From NCBI GenBank assembly GCA_021776775.1, contig JAJFFE010000044.1:1-64000 (forward strand): a DNA stretch of 64,000 nt, read 5' to 3'. Positions within the stretch are counted from its first letter, which is position 1; the number at the start of each line of letters is the position of its first letter. This document shows positions 49,279 to 58,614 of the stretch, piece by piece. A program made the position numbers and the translations under genes. Origin of the DNA: Planctomycetota bacterium. Lineage in GTDB: Bacteria; Planctomycetota; UBA8108; UBA1146; JAJFFE01. Below the pieces are notes generated by a model, which saw nothing but the letters and a program-made list of their open reading frames with translations, was not told the origin of the DNA and ran no database searches.

Positions 49279-49290
49279 GAGGGCGACCGA

Positions 49291-52200
49291 ATGCTCAATT
49301 CAATTCTCGCCTTCTCGTTGAGGCAACGCACGATCGTCTTGCTGGTGGGTGCCATCGTCGCGGTGTACGGGCTGTGGACGGCGTCCGGTCTGTCGATCGA
49401 TGTGCTTCCAGATCTGAACCGCCCGACGGTGACGATCATGACGGAAGCGCACGGCATGGTTCCGGAAGACGTCGAGCAACTGGTGACGTGGCCGATCGAG
49501 CAAGTCATGAATGGCGCGACGGGGGTCGTGCGCGTTCGTTCGCAGAGCGGCGTCGGACTCTCGGTCGTCGCCATCGAGTTTGACTGGGGGACGGACGTCT
49601 ACCGCAGTCGGCAGATCGTGGCCGAAAAGCTACAGCTCGCCCGCGACAAGTTACCGCCCGGCGTGCAATCTCAGCTGGCGCCGATCAGCAGCATCATGGG
49701 ACAGATCCAACTGATCGGATTTCGCAGCACCGACGGCACCACGAGCATCGACAAGATTCGCGACATCGTCGATCGCGACGTGCGTCCGCGCCTGCTGTCG
49801 CTGTCGGGCATCGCGCAGATCGTCGCCATCGGCGGGCAACCTCGTGAGTTGCAGGTCACCGTCGATCCCGATCGACTGCGTGCGTTCGATGTGACGTTGC
49901 CGGAAGTCGCCGAGGCGATCGCCAAATCGAACGTGAGCGTGACCGCCGGTGTTCTGCAGCTGGGGTCGAAGGGGCCGTTGGTCGCAGTCCCCGGACGCAT
50001 TCGGGTCGAGGAGGAACTCGCTCAGGCCGTGATCGGCCCGGGTGATTCCCGGCCGGTCACCGTTCAAGACGTCGCCGACGTTCGCTTCGAACCAGCGGCG
50101 CTGCGCACCGGCGAAGCTGGCATCGATGGTGGCCCTGGCGTGATCCTGGTGATCGTCAAGCAGCCAGAGGTCGACACCGTCGTGCTGACCGAAGCGATCG
50201 ATCGCGAACTCTCCTCTCTTGACGGCGAGTTCCCGAGCGACGTCGAGATCATCGACGACCTGTTCCAGCAGGCAGCGTTCATTCACCGCGCCGTCGACAA
50301 CGTCATGGACGCGGTCCGTGACGGCGGCATTCTGGTGATCATCGTCCTGTTTCTCTTCCTGCTCAACTTCCGCACCACGCTCATTACTCTGACCGCGATT
50401 CCGCTTTCGGTAGCGGTGACGGCGATCGTGTTCGCCGCGTTCGACCTCGGCATCAACACCATGACGCTCGGCGGACTGGCGGTCGCGATCGGCACCCTGG
50501 TCGATGACGCGATCGTCGATGTCGAAAACGTCTACCGTCGATTGCATCAGAACGCGCAGAAGGACGAGCCCGATCCGGCGATAGCCGTCGTCTTCCGGGC
50601 GTGCAGTGAGGTGCGACGACCCATCATCTACGGGACCATCTTGGTGACGGTGGTCTACCTGCCGCTGTTCTTCCTGAGTGGTATCGAGGGTCGCCTCTTC
50701 GCTCCGATCGGCGTCGCTTACGTGATCAGTGTCATGGCGTCGCTCGCGGTCGCGCTCACCGTGACGCCCGCTCTCTGCTACATGCTTCTCGGTCGGGTGC
50801 GTTCCACTCAGCGCTACGGTGGCTGGCTGGTCGACCGTCTGCGCAAGCTTTCCGAGAAGAGCATTCGGTTCAGCCTGAAGTACCCCGTGCCCATTCTCAG
50901 CTTGCTCGTCGGATTGGTACTGGTCAGCGCCTTCATTCTCATGACACGCGGCGCGTCGTTCTTGCCCGCGTTCAATGAAGGCACGGCGCAAGTGAACCTA
51001 GTGTTACCGCCCGACACGAGCCTCGAGGTCTCGAGCCAGTTCGGGGGGCGGCTCGAACGTCTGCTGGTCGAAGTCGACGGCATCGATCACGTCGCGCGTC
51101 GCACAGGGCGTTCCCCGGGCGATGAGCACGCCATGCCAGTCAGCGTGACCGAGGCGATCGTCACGTTCGATCCGGAGAGTGGTCGTTCGCGAGACGACAT
51201 CATCGGCGAAATTCGCCACCGTCTCGGTGTCGAGTTTCCGGGCGTCGCCAATTCGACCGAGCAACCGCTAGCTCACCTGTTGAGTCACCTCTTGAGCGGC
51301 GTCACTGCGCAAGTGGCGATCAAAGTGTTCGGACCGGACTTGCCGATCTTGCGAAACGTCGCGGCCGAAGTGGAAGGGGCGATCGCGTCGATCGAAGGGG
51401 TGACCGACCTGTACGTCGAGGCTCAGGTCTTGATCGACCAAGTCGAAGTGAAACCCAATCGGGCGGCGTTGCGTCGCTTCGGCTTGACGGTCGAAGACGT
51501 CGCGCTGGCGGTCGAGCTGTCGATGGGAGCGGAGGAAATCTCCCGCTTGCCGGACGGTCAGATCAGCTATCCGATCGTGGTTCGCTTCGGTGAAGAGTCG
51601 CGTCGCGACCTCGAGGACATTCGCGGTGTCTACTTGCGGCTACCCGACGGTGGGCGGTTGCTGCTCGAGGATGTCGCCGACGTGCGAATCACCAAGACGC
51701 CGAACAACATCAATCGCGAAAACGGTGGGCGACGTATCGTCATCCAACACAACGTCGAAGACCGTCCGTTGAGCGAGGTTGTGGCCGAAGTCGAAGCGAA
51801 GCTCGTTCCCATTCGCAAGCGACTGTCGAGCATGCCCGGCTACGCCATTCGCGTGAGTGGTCAATTCGAAGCGCAAGAGAAGGCGACGCGGCTCATCGCG
51901 CTGTTGAGTGTCTTCTCGTTGTTGGCCATGTTCGGGATTCTCTTTCTTCACTTCCGTTCCGCGAACCTCGCGTTACAGGTGTTGTTGAGTATTCCCATGG
52001 CGTTCGTCGGCGCCGCTGCACTGATCATGCTGACCGGACAAACGCTCTCCGTCGCGACCCTGGTCGGCTTGATCGCCCTGGGGGGAATCGCGGCCCGCAA
52101 CGCAATTCTGCTCATCGATCACTACCTGCATCTCATGCGGCACGAAGGTGAGCCGTTCGGTCCGGAGCTGATTGTGCGAGCGGGGCAGGAGAGAATGATC

Positions 52201-52455
52201 CCTGTGCTGATGACGGCGATGACGAGTGGCATCGGCTTGTTGCCGTTGGCGCTGGCGCCGGACCAGCCGGGTCGTGAGCTTCTCTACCCGGTGGCGACGG
52301 TGATCATCGGCGGACTGATTTCGAGTACCATCTTGGACTTCTTGGTGACGCCCGGCATCTTCTCCTGGTGGGGGAGAGCTGCGGCCGAACGTGTAACAAC
52401 CCGAGTCACGAATTCAGAGTCGGATTCACTAGTCGACTCTATCGAGAGGAACTAA
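49291..52455 (+). CDS. Heavy-metal RND efflux transporter (CusA/CzcA-like)
   Basis: SLRQRTIVLLVGAIVAVYGLWTASGLSIDVLPDLNRPTVTIMTEAHGMVPEDVEQLVTWPIE; NTMTLGGLAVAIGTLVDDAIVDVENVYRRL; 12-TM RND pattern. Confidence 0.95.
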   Translation: MLNSILAFSLRQRTIVLLVGAIVAVYGLWTASGLSIDVLPDLNRPTVTIMTEAHGMVPEDVEQLVTWPIEQVMNGATGVVRVRSQSGVGLSVVAIEFDWGTDVYRSRQIVAEKLQLARDKLPPGVQSQLAPISSIMGQIQLIGFRSTDGTTSIDKIRDIVDRDVRPRLLSLSGIAQIVAIGGQPRELQVTVDPDRLRAFDVTLPEVAEAIAKSNVSVTAGVLQLGSKGPLVAVPGRIRVEEELAQAVIGPGDSRPVTVQDVADVRFEPAALRTGEAGIDGGPGVILVIVKQPEVDTVVLTEAIDRELSSLDGEFPSDVEIIDDLFQQAAFIHRAVDNVMDAVRDGGILVIIVLFLFLLNFRTTLITLTAIPLSVAVTAIVFAAFDLGINTMTLGGLAVAIGTLVDDAIVDVENVYRRLHQNAQKDEPDPAIAVVFRACSEVRRPIIYGTILVTVVYLPLFFLSGIEGRLFAPIGVAYVISVMASLAVALTVTPALCYMLLGRVRSTQRYGGWLVDRLRKLSEKSIRFSLKYPVPILSLLVGLVLVSAFILMTRGASFLPAFNEGTAQVNLVLPPDTSLEVSSQFGGRLERLLVEVDGIDHVARRTGRSPGDEHAMPVSVTEAIVTFDPESGRSRDDIIGEIRHRLGVEFPGVANSTEQPLAHLLSHLLSGVTAQVAIKVFGPDLPILRNVAAEVEGAIASIEGVTDLYVEAQVLIDQVEVKPNRAALRRFGLTVEDVALAVELSMGAEEISRLPDGQISYPIVVRFGEESRRDLEDIRGVYLRLPDGGRLLLEDVADVRITKTPNNINRENGGRRIVIQHNVEDRPLSEVVAEVEAKLVPIRKRLSSMPGYAIRVSGQFEAQEKATRLIALLSVFSLLAMFGILFLHFRSANLALQVLLSIPMAFVGAAALIMLTGQTLSVATLVGLIALGGIAARNAILLIDHYLHLMRHEGEPFGPELIVRAGQERMIPVLMTAMTSGIGLLPLALAPDQPGRELLYPVATVIIGGLISSTILDFLVTPGIFSWWGRAAAERVTTRVTNSESDSLVDSIERN

Positions 52456-52457
52456 CA

Positions 52458-52877
52458 ATGCGAGTATCTGTGTTGATCCTGATGTTCACGGCCGTGATCG
52501 TCGGTTGCGACAAAGCCAAAAAGGCGGACGACAAAGACCATGATCACACCGGGTCGCACGGTGGTGAACTGATGGAAATCGGGAGCGAAGCAGCGCACGT
52601 CGAGTTCGTGCACAACGAAAGCGCCGGCACCGTCAAGCTGTACGTGACCGGACCCGACGCCAAGACCGCGTTGTCGATCGATCCGCCGGTCCTCAAATTG
52701 AAGACCGATGCGGGACCGGTGAACGTGACGACCGAGGCGATCGATGGCGTGGACGGCAAGGCTTCGACGTTCAGCGCGAGTCACGATGCGTTGAAGACGC
52801 ATCCGGAAGGACGCATCACGCTGAAAATCGACGGTAAGGAGTACAACCCGGAGATCGTGCACGATCACGACCACTAG
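52458..52877 (+). CDS. Small His-rich lipoprotein, putative periplasmic metal-binding accessory
   Basis: Lipobox-like VIVGCDKAKKADDKDHDHTGSHGG; C-terminal HDHDH; follows the RND transporter directly. Confidence 0.75.
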   Translation: MRVSVLILMFTAVIVGCDKAKKADDKDHDHTGSHGGELMEIGSEAAHVEFVHNESAGTVKLYVTGPDAKTALSIDPPVLKLKTDAGPVNVTTEAIDGVDGKASTFSASHDALKTHPEGRITLKIDGKEYNPEIVHDHDH

Positions 52878-52955
52878 TCACCGATTGACGTGCACGACGT
52901 GACCACTGACCTCGTCGCGATGCACGCTGGATGGATGACGGTCGTCGTAACAAAG

Positions 52956-52997
52956 CGGGCGCGCGCCGGTCAACGTTGATCGGCGCTCGCCCGTTTT
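52956..52997 (+). terminator. Intrinsic terminator at the end of the metal-efflux operon
   Basis: GC-rich stem CGGGCGCGCGCCG ... CGGCGCTCGCCCG followed by TTTT. Confidence 0.8.
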
Positions 52998-53170
52998 CTG
53001 TTCAGGGGAGCGGCTACTCTCGCTCCCGCCGCGAAATTGCGATGAAGAGCCCGATGCCGAAGCTGATCGATTCGGCATCGACCATGAGCGGAGCTTCGAG
53101 TTGCCCTCACTGTATCAACGGGCTTGCCGACGCGAGTCGTGTGACCGGCAGGTTACTTGGGTTGGACGAT

Positions 53171-53215
53171 CCGGGGAGCCAGAAGCCGGGAGAGCCGGAA
53201 GCCGGGAGAGCCGGA
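53171..53215. repeat. 16-bp tandem repeat (GAGCCGGAAGCCGGGA), ~2.5 copies
   Basis: gagccagaagccgggagagccggaagccgggagagccgga, upstream of the 53298 gene. Confidence 0.8.
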
Positions 53216-53297
53216 TGTCGACATGGACAGTGCTTGACGGCGGGATTCACGGGGGCGAGTCTGTGGTCGTGAATCCTGCAACCACCGAGGAGGCTCC

Positions 53298-54587
53298 GTG
53301 TTCCAATGCGTGATCTGGCTTACACTGACGGTCGGCCTTTCGGCAACGACGAGTGATCCGTTGTCCGTCGCTGCTTCCGGGAAGCTCAAGATCGACGGTG
53401 TGCCGGCCGAGCTGTCCTTTCCACTTGCCGCAGGTGCTAACTGCATCGTGACGGCGACCGTGCTCGACGCTAAGTCGGAGCGCGTCTGGCTCGCGACGAC
53501 ACGTGACTCGCTCGTCCGTATCGTCGCCTCGGAAGTCGGCCCTGAAGAGTACCGAATCAACCTGGCCGCCGAAGAGGTCGGGGTCGTTCTCGTGGCGCTC
53601 GCGTCTAATGAGTTTCGCTTCTTCGCCGAGCTCGACAGCGGGCAAATCCTCGCGAGTTTGCCGATCAACTACACTCGCAAGACGGACAAGGAGCCGTCGA
53701 TCGAGTTCGATGTCTTCGTGACTCGAGACGGGGAATCTCGTCGTGTTGCGCACCACAACGGTGTGTACTTCTTATGTTCCGACCCCTGGGTCGACCCGTT
53801 GGTGGACGGGATCGACGTGAAGTTCGAAGAGCCGCAAGATCGAGACTTCACCGTCCGCATTCGCGAGGCACGCATGCCGCTCCTCGCCTCTCCCGATCGC
53901 AAGAGCTACTCGGTTCGTTGGGACCAGTCGCTGCGCGATGACCTGCGCGCGACGGGAAAGATCCATTTCGAGCTGGACTCGGCCGGGCACCACCAGCGAC
54001 TGTCGCTGCGGGTGCCCGCTACTGAACTCGCGTTTCCGGGTCCGTATTTCACCGCTACGGTTAGGCAGCGTTCGTCTCTGTGGCTGCCGCCATCGCACGA
54101 GTATTTGTTGCTGTCGATCGGAGACGTTTCCGGTGGGGCGGTGAGGGTTGACTTGCGAGGCGCCGATGGCAAAGCGTTCGTACAACACCTCACCATGCGC
54201 CAGGGCGAGACGGCGACCTTCAGTCTGAAGGACATGAGTTACACGCTCGTTTTGAGGAAGTTGAGAAACGTTCTCGTCGGAACCGATTCCGCCGTGTTCG
54301 ACATATGGAGAGGCAAGGACGGCGACGGACCGAGGATAGACGCCCTGCTTCAAACACTCGGCAAGTCGAATGTCGTCTTCCTGCGTGGTGAGCTCGAACA
54401 CAGCGGCCCCGAGGCCGAGGCGCATCTGCGCAGCAAGCTCGACCAAGTGACGGAGGAGACGATTTCGTGGAAGCAGTTCGTCGAGACCATCGCCACCAAA
54501 TCCACGACTACAGGTGAGCCGTACCGAGTGCGGTCGCCGGACGGAATTGTCATGACAGCGGAGGCGTGGATCGAGCGCCAAAAGTAG
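53298..54587 (+). CDS. Secreted hypothetical protein with a DUF5329-like C-terminal region
   Basis: C-terminal RIDALLQTLGKSNVVFLRGELEHSGPEAEAHLRSKLDQVTEETISWKQFVETIATKSTTTGEPYRVRSPDG resembles DUF5329; N-terminal signal sequence. Confidence 0.65.
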   Translation: MFQCVIWLTLTVGLSATTSDPLSVAASGKLKIDGVPAELSFPLAAGANCIVTATVLDAKSERVWLATTRDSLVRIVASEVGPEEYRINLAAEEVGVVLVALASNEFRFFAELDSGQILASLPINYTRKTDKEPSIEFDVFVTRDGESRRVAHHNGVYFLCSDPWVDPLVDGIDVKFEEPQDRDFTVRIREARMPLLASPDRKSYSVRWDQSLRDDLRATGKIHFELDSAGHHQRLSLRVPATELAFPGPYFTATVRQRSSLWLPPSHEYLLLSIGDVSGGAVRVDLRGADGKAFVQHLTMRQGETATFSLKDMSYTLVLRKLRNVLVGTDSAVFDIWRGKDGDGPRIDALLQTLGKSNVVFLRGELEHSGPEAEAHLRSKLDQVTEETISWKQFVETIATKSTTTGEPYRVRSPDGIVMTAEAWIERQK

Positions 54588-54622
54588 AGGTGGGGCGCTC
54601 GTCCCGCCGAACGGGGACGTGG

Positions 54623-55604
54623 CTACTGCGTCACGGACGCGGCGTCCACGAGAACAGCGTGATGCTCGCTGGGTCGATAGATCGAACAGTTCGGATAGGT
54701 GTAGGCGAATCCGTACCACCGCGTGAGTAGCTGTTGCGGTCGTGCTGATTCGTCGTCCCCAAACGTTGCCGCGAGGAACTGTTCGCTTCCGTCGATGACG
54801 ACTCGCTGTCCGCTGATCTCTACTTCGATCGCCTCTGTGACAGAGTCGCGCGGGAAAAACGTCGCCTGCCCGTCGATCAAGACGCCCAATCCAGACGTCA
54901 GTTCGGGCAGTCGCTCGTCCGGGGCTGACATGGTTCCACGGAACCCGGGAGGAAACGTTCCTTCTCCGTAGGTGTCGCCGATCCACCAGTTCATGAAGGT
55001 CCCGGCGAGTCGCGTCTCGGAGAGGGACACCGTGAGGTCGGGGTGACGAGTGAGCGCTTCGGACACACTCAGGATTTGGATCGGAAACGACTCCAGCCGC
55101 TCTTCGACGTTCATCCCGTAGACCGCGTCCCCGGTGATGTGATCCCAGTACGTATGCGTCTCATCGTCGAGCAACAACAGTAGACCGTTGAAGAGTCCGC
55201 CTGCGCTGAAGCGACGGACGGCGCCGTCGACCACTGGGATCAGACCGATCCCACTATGGCAGACCACTCAGAACGTCACGACATACGGTTGGCCGGCTAA
55301 CGTTCCTTGGGCGACGTGGTGATAAACCATTTGCTCGACGGAGAGAGCGCGGCGTTCGCCGTCGATTTCGACGATGATCAGCAGTTCGTCGTCACTCAGC
55401 CCGGCGGATGGTGCCGTCCTTCGGGACGTCGAATCGCTCGAACACGTCGGGGTGGCTGAGGGTCGCGCGCTCGGCGTCGAAGCCGAGGCGCGCCTGGTAG
55501 GCCGAGATGTCTCGGCGCGGGGATCCGACGCAGCCGACTGACCCCAGGAGAGCGGTGAAAACGATCAAGGCAGACAAACGAAACATGGCTGAACTCCCAT
55601 TCAA
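54623..55604 (-). CDS. DUF3179-like lipoprotein, candidate selenoprotein (in-frame UGA at 55270-55268, UxxC motif) with a 1-nt frameshift near 55395-55402
   Basis: LSDDELLIIVEIDGERRALSVEQMVYHHVAQGTLAGQPYVVTF-U-VVCHSGIGLIPVVDGAVRRFSAGGLFNGLLLLLDDETHTYWDHITGDAVYG resembles DUF3179 (VTYCxxC). N-terminus MFRLSALIVFTALLGSVGC...FERFDVPKDGTIRR lies one frame away and joins if one G of GGG is removed. Confidence 0.78.
55235..55253 (-). promoter_or_regulatory. Candidate bacterial SECIS element for the DUF3179-like gene
   Basis: Minus strand TGGGATC-GGTCT-GATCCCA: perfect 7-bp stem, loop GGUCU as in the E. coli fdhF SECIS, loop starts 21 nt after the UGA. Confidence 0.85.
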
Positions 55605-55794
55605 GTAGGAGTTCGCCTGGAATTAGCGCCTAGATTCGTTCAAAACGTTCAAATCGACAGATGGATCTCTTTACCCTTTTGAGGTCCTTCTCACGGGCCA
55701 TCCGGGCCGAGTGAATCCCGTTCTGTCGCAGGATCGCGGTCACCTTCGCCCGACCGAGTGCTCGCCAGTTTGAACCAAGCGTACCCGCTCTGGT

Positions 55795-56397
55795 TTAGAA
55801 GCGGTCGTGAATCAACACGTCACTGAGCGGGAGCTGGCCGGGCTTCGGCCACGAGGGCTGCGTCGCTTTGCCGATCGTAATCATGAAGCCGATGACGTGG
55901 TCCTTCGGGAGCTGTATCAGCTCCGCGACTTGATCGGCGTCGAAGCCGATCATCGGACACGAGTCGTAGCCCATCGCCTTGGCGGCGAGCATGAGGGTTT
56001 GCCCGGCGATACCGCACGATCGCATCGCTTCGTCGCGCTGAAGCGTCTCTTTGCCGTCGTAGAACGGTTCCATCCACGGCACCAAGATATCCTGAACCGC
56101 TTTGGGTGCTTCGCGCCAGTAGCGGGCGGGATCGTTGGCCCACGCCTTGAGATCGGCCGTCAACAAGACCACGACCGACGCGTCGGTCACTTGCGCTTGA
56201 TCGACGGCGGCCGCGCGAAGCTTCTGGCGTAGTTCCTTGTCTCGAACCAGGACGAAACGCCAGTTCTGCATATTGAACGACGTCGGTGACTGAATCGTCG
56301 CTTCGAAGAGTTTCTCGATCTCCGCCTCGGACAGTTCGTGATCGGGATCAAAGTGCTTGATAGCGCGTCGTTGGTAGATAGCGTCGAACGTGTCCAT
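55795..56397 (-). CDS. Nitroreductase family protein
   Basis: MDTFDAIYQRRAIKHFDPDHELSEAEIEKLFEATIQSPTSFNMQNWRFVLVRD. Confidence 0.93.
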   Translation of the reverse strand: MDTFDAIYQRRAIKHFDPDHELSEAEIEKLFEATIQSPTSFNMQNWRFVLVRDKELRQKLRAAAVDQAQVTDASVVVLLTADLKAWANDPARYWREAPKAVQDILVPWMEPFYDGKETLQRDEAMRSCGIAGQTLMLAAKAMGYDSCPMIGFDADQVAELIQLPKDHVIGFMITIGKATQPSWPKPGQLPLSDVLIHDRF

Positions 56398-56551
56398 GCT
56401 GGCTCCAGGTGACTTGGGGAATGGTCGTCGAAGAATCTCGGATTGTACGTTGAAGCGCGGAGGATTCCGACTCCACTTCGAGCGTGATGGTTACGGATCG
56501 TTCTCTTGTTCACGTTTCTTGTTCACGCCGCCGGCCGTGACTGAATCCGAG

Positions 56552-57049
56552 CTACAGCTCTAACACCCGTTGATGCTCTCGCACGTGTTCGCGCGGGGGC
56601 GGAAGCGTTGAGACCTCGCCGTTGGGCACGAAGCCCATGCGGGCGTAGAGCGCGATCGCCGACGGATTTTCGTCGGCCACTTCGAGGAGCAGCCGAGACT
56701 TGCCGGCGGTTCTCGCCCACTCGACCACCGCGTCGATGAGCCGCTCGCCGATCCGTTGTCCGCGCGCGACTGGGTCGATCCACATCGAGATGAGCCACGC
56801 CGCGGACTCCGACGCGTCGTCGGGGGCGCCACGGGCGATACCGACGTCGACGCCGTTGCGAACCGCGACGAACGTCGGCAGCGTCGCGACCTGTTCGGTC
56901 CAACTTTCGGCAGGGCGCGCCTCGGTCTCTTCGTACGTGCTGGCGAAGGCGTCCGGCGCGTCGCGCAGTGACCGGAGTCGAATTCGGCGCAGGCGATCGG
57001 CCTCGTCGTGGGAGAGGCGTTGTATCTCGACGTCGTTCATGTCACTCAT
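56552..57049 (-). CDS. GNAT family N-acetyltransferase
   Basis: LISMWIDPVARGQRIGERLIDAVVEWARTAGKSRLLLEVADENPSAIALYARMGFVPNGE. Confidence 0.93.
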   Translation of the reverse strand: MSDMNDVEIQRLSHDEADRLRRIRLRSLRDAPDAFASTYEETEARPAESWTEQVATLPTFVAVRNGVDVGIARGAPDDASESAAWLISMWIDPVARGQRIGERLIDAVVEWARTAGKSRLLLEVADENPSAIALYARMGFVPNGEVSTLPPPREHVREHQRVLEL

Positions 57050-57251
57050 AGTAGCGGCGTAGGTTACCGAGGGAACACGTTGTCGGCGCCATGATCGTCA
57101 ACGTGGGTCCGGCGCGAGTCGTGGTATCGTGTTTCGGCCGACGGCTCTCGACCATTCCCACGAGCCCGACGGTAAGATCTAGTGCCGGGCGGCATGATTT
57201 CAAGGACCAGTGTCTTCAACGACCTGAGTATCAGACTGTGAGCTACCGACC

Positions 57252-57617
57252 GTGAGTGATGCGACGATCTATCACAATCCGAAGTGCAGCAAGAGTTGCC
57301 GAGCGCTCGAGATCTTGAACGAGAGCTCATTGGCGATCGTCGTCGTCTCCTATTTGGAGGCACCCCCGACGGCGGAGGAGTTGGATGGCATTTGCACTCA
57401 ACTCGGAGTCGAGCCGCTCGCGATTACGCGCGTGAAGGAAGCTCGCTTCGAAGAGCTGAAACTTTCGGTCGATGACGATCGATCACGCGCGGAGTGGGTT
57501 CGGTTCCTCACTGAAAACCCATCGCTTCTGGAGCGCCCGATCGTTCGTGTTGGAACTCGGTGGATCGTCGCACGTCCTCCGGAGCGAGTGCTCGAACTCA
57601 TCGAATTTTCGAGCTGA
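57252..57617 (+). CDS. arsC: ArsC-family glutaredoxin-dependent arsenate reductase-like protein
   Basis: ATIYHNPKCSKSCRALEIL and NPSLLERPIVRVGTRWIVARPPERVLELI. Confidence 0.9.
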   Translation: MSDATIYHNPKCSKSCRALEILNESSLAIVVVSYLEAPPTAEELDGICTQLGVEPLAITRVKEARFEELKLSVDDDRSRAEWVRFLTENPSLLERPIVRVGTRWIVARPPERVLELIEFSS

Positions 57618-57621
57618 TCGA

Positions 57622-58551
57622 GTGACGGACGACGAACCCATCACGCTCGGCGCAAGCCACCGAGGCAACGGCGGTCTGACGCACCTCGCTTGCGGTACTG
57701 GACGTCCGCTCGGGGCGCGGCTGTTCAAGTCGCGGTTCAAGGGATACATGGTGTGTCACTGTTTACTGTTCGCCGGCGACGGCAGGCTTGTGTTGGTCGA
57801 CGCGGGGTTGTCTCGGGAGGAATTGCGGGCGCCGCGCAAACTCGGTTGGTTTGCAACTGCGTTGGGGCTGCAGTCGGAGCCACAACTGGCGGCGTACGAG
57901 CAGATCGGTGCACTCGACTTCAATCCTTCCGCGGTCACCGACGTCGTGCTTACCCACCTCGACCTCGATCACGCTGGCGGCTTGCGCGACTTTCCTGACG
58001 CTCGCGTGCACGTGTCCGAGGCTGAACTCGACGCTGCTCGGCGGCGTCGTACCATGGGTGAGCGGATGCGCTACCGTGCTTCGCAGTGGGAACCGGCGCG
58101 CTGGGTAGTACACGCCGTCTCCGATTCGACCGACGTGTCGTCGCCCGTCGAACTGCTGCGGGTCGGCAACTGGACATTGAGCTACGTCTCCTTGCCCGGT
58201 CACACGCGCGGGCACTGCGGAGTGCTGGCTACTTCGTCAGACGCCAACGTTCTGCACTGCGGTGACGCCTACTACGATCGATCAGAGCTCGCCGATGCCG
58301 GGTCGTTTCTCTTTCGCTGCTTCAAGCGTGGCGTCGATACGTCGCTTGCACAGGCGGAGTCGTCGCGACGACGGCTCCGGGTCCTCCAGGCGGAGCGGGC
58401 CGATCTGCAGTTGTTTTGCTCGCACGATCCCGACGAATTTGCCGAGGCGGTGGGTCACTCGCTCGGTGCGGACGGTGCGGACGGTGCGGACGGTGCGGAC
58501 GGTGCGGACGGTGCCGACTGTTCGGACGGTGCGCGAGACGCTGCGATCTGA
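57622..58551 (+). CDS. MBL-fold metallohydrolase with a C-terminal GAD repeat tail
   Basis: DVVLTHLDLDHAGGLRDFP, VSLPGHTRGHCGVLA, CSHDPDEF. GTG 57622 likely start. Confidence 0.9.
   Translation: MTDDEPITLGASHRGNGGLTHLACGTGRPLGARLFKSRFKGYMVCHCLLFAGDGRLVLVDAGLSREELRAPRKLGWFATALGLQSEPQLAAYEQIGALDFNPSAVTDVVLTHLDLDHAGGLRDFPDARVHVSEAELDAARRRRTMGERMRYRASQWEPARWVVHAVSDSTDVSSPVELLRVGNWTLSYVSLPGHTRGHCGVLATSSDANVLHCGDAYYDRSELADAGSFLFRCFKRGVDTSLAQAESSRRRLRVLQAERADLQLFCSHDPDEFAEAVGHSLGADGADGADGADGADGADCSDGARDAAI
58465..58518. repeat. 9-bp tandem repeat (GGTGCGGAC), 5 perfect copies plus 1 variant, in coding sequence
   Basis: ggtgcggac x5 then ggtgccgac; encodes (GAD)n at the C-terminus. Confidence 0.95.
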
Positions 58552-58614
58552 GATTTCCTCAAACAGGTGTGTGATTCGTCCCAGATCGAGTCACTTCCCG
58601 GTGAAGGGGGGACC

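Noticed and set aside
49651-50991. 446-aa antisense ORF opposite the RND transporter
   Set aside because: Mirror of a strongly conserved RND gene; composition is typical of spurious antisense translation.
53772-54986. 404-aa minus-strand ORF overlapping the DUF5329-like and DUF3179-like genes
   Set aside because: Arg/His/Pro-rich, crosses two better-supported genes in other frames.
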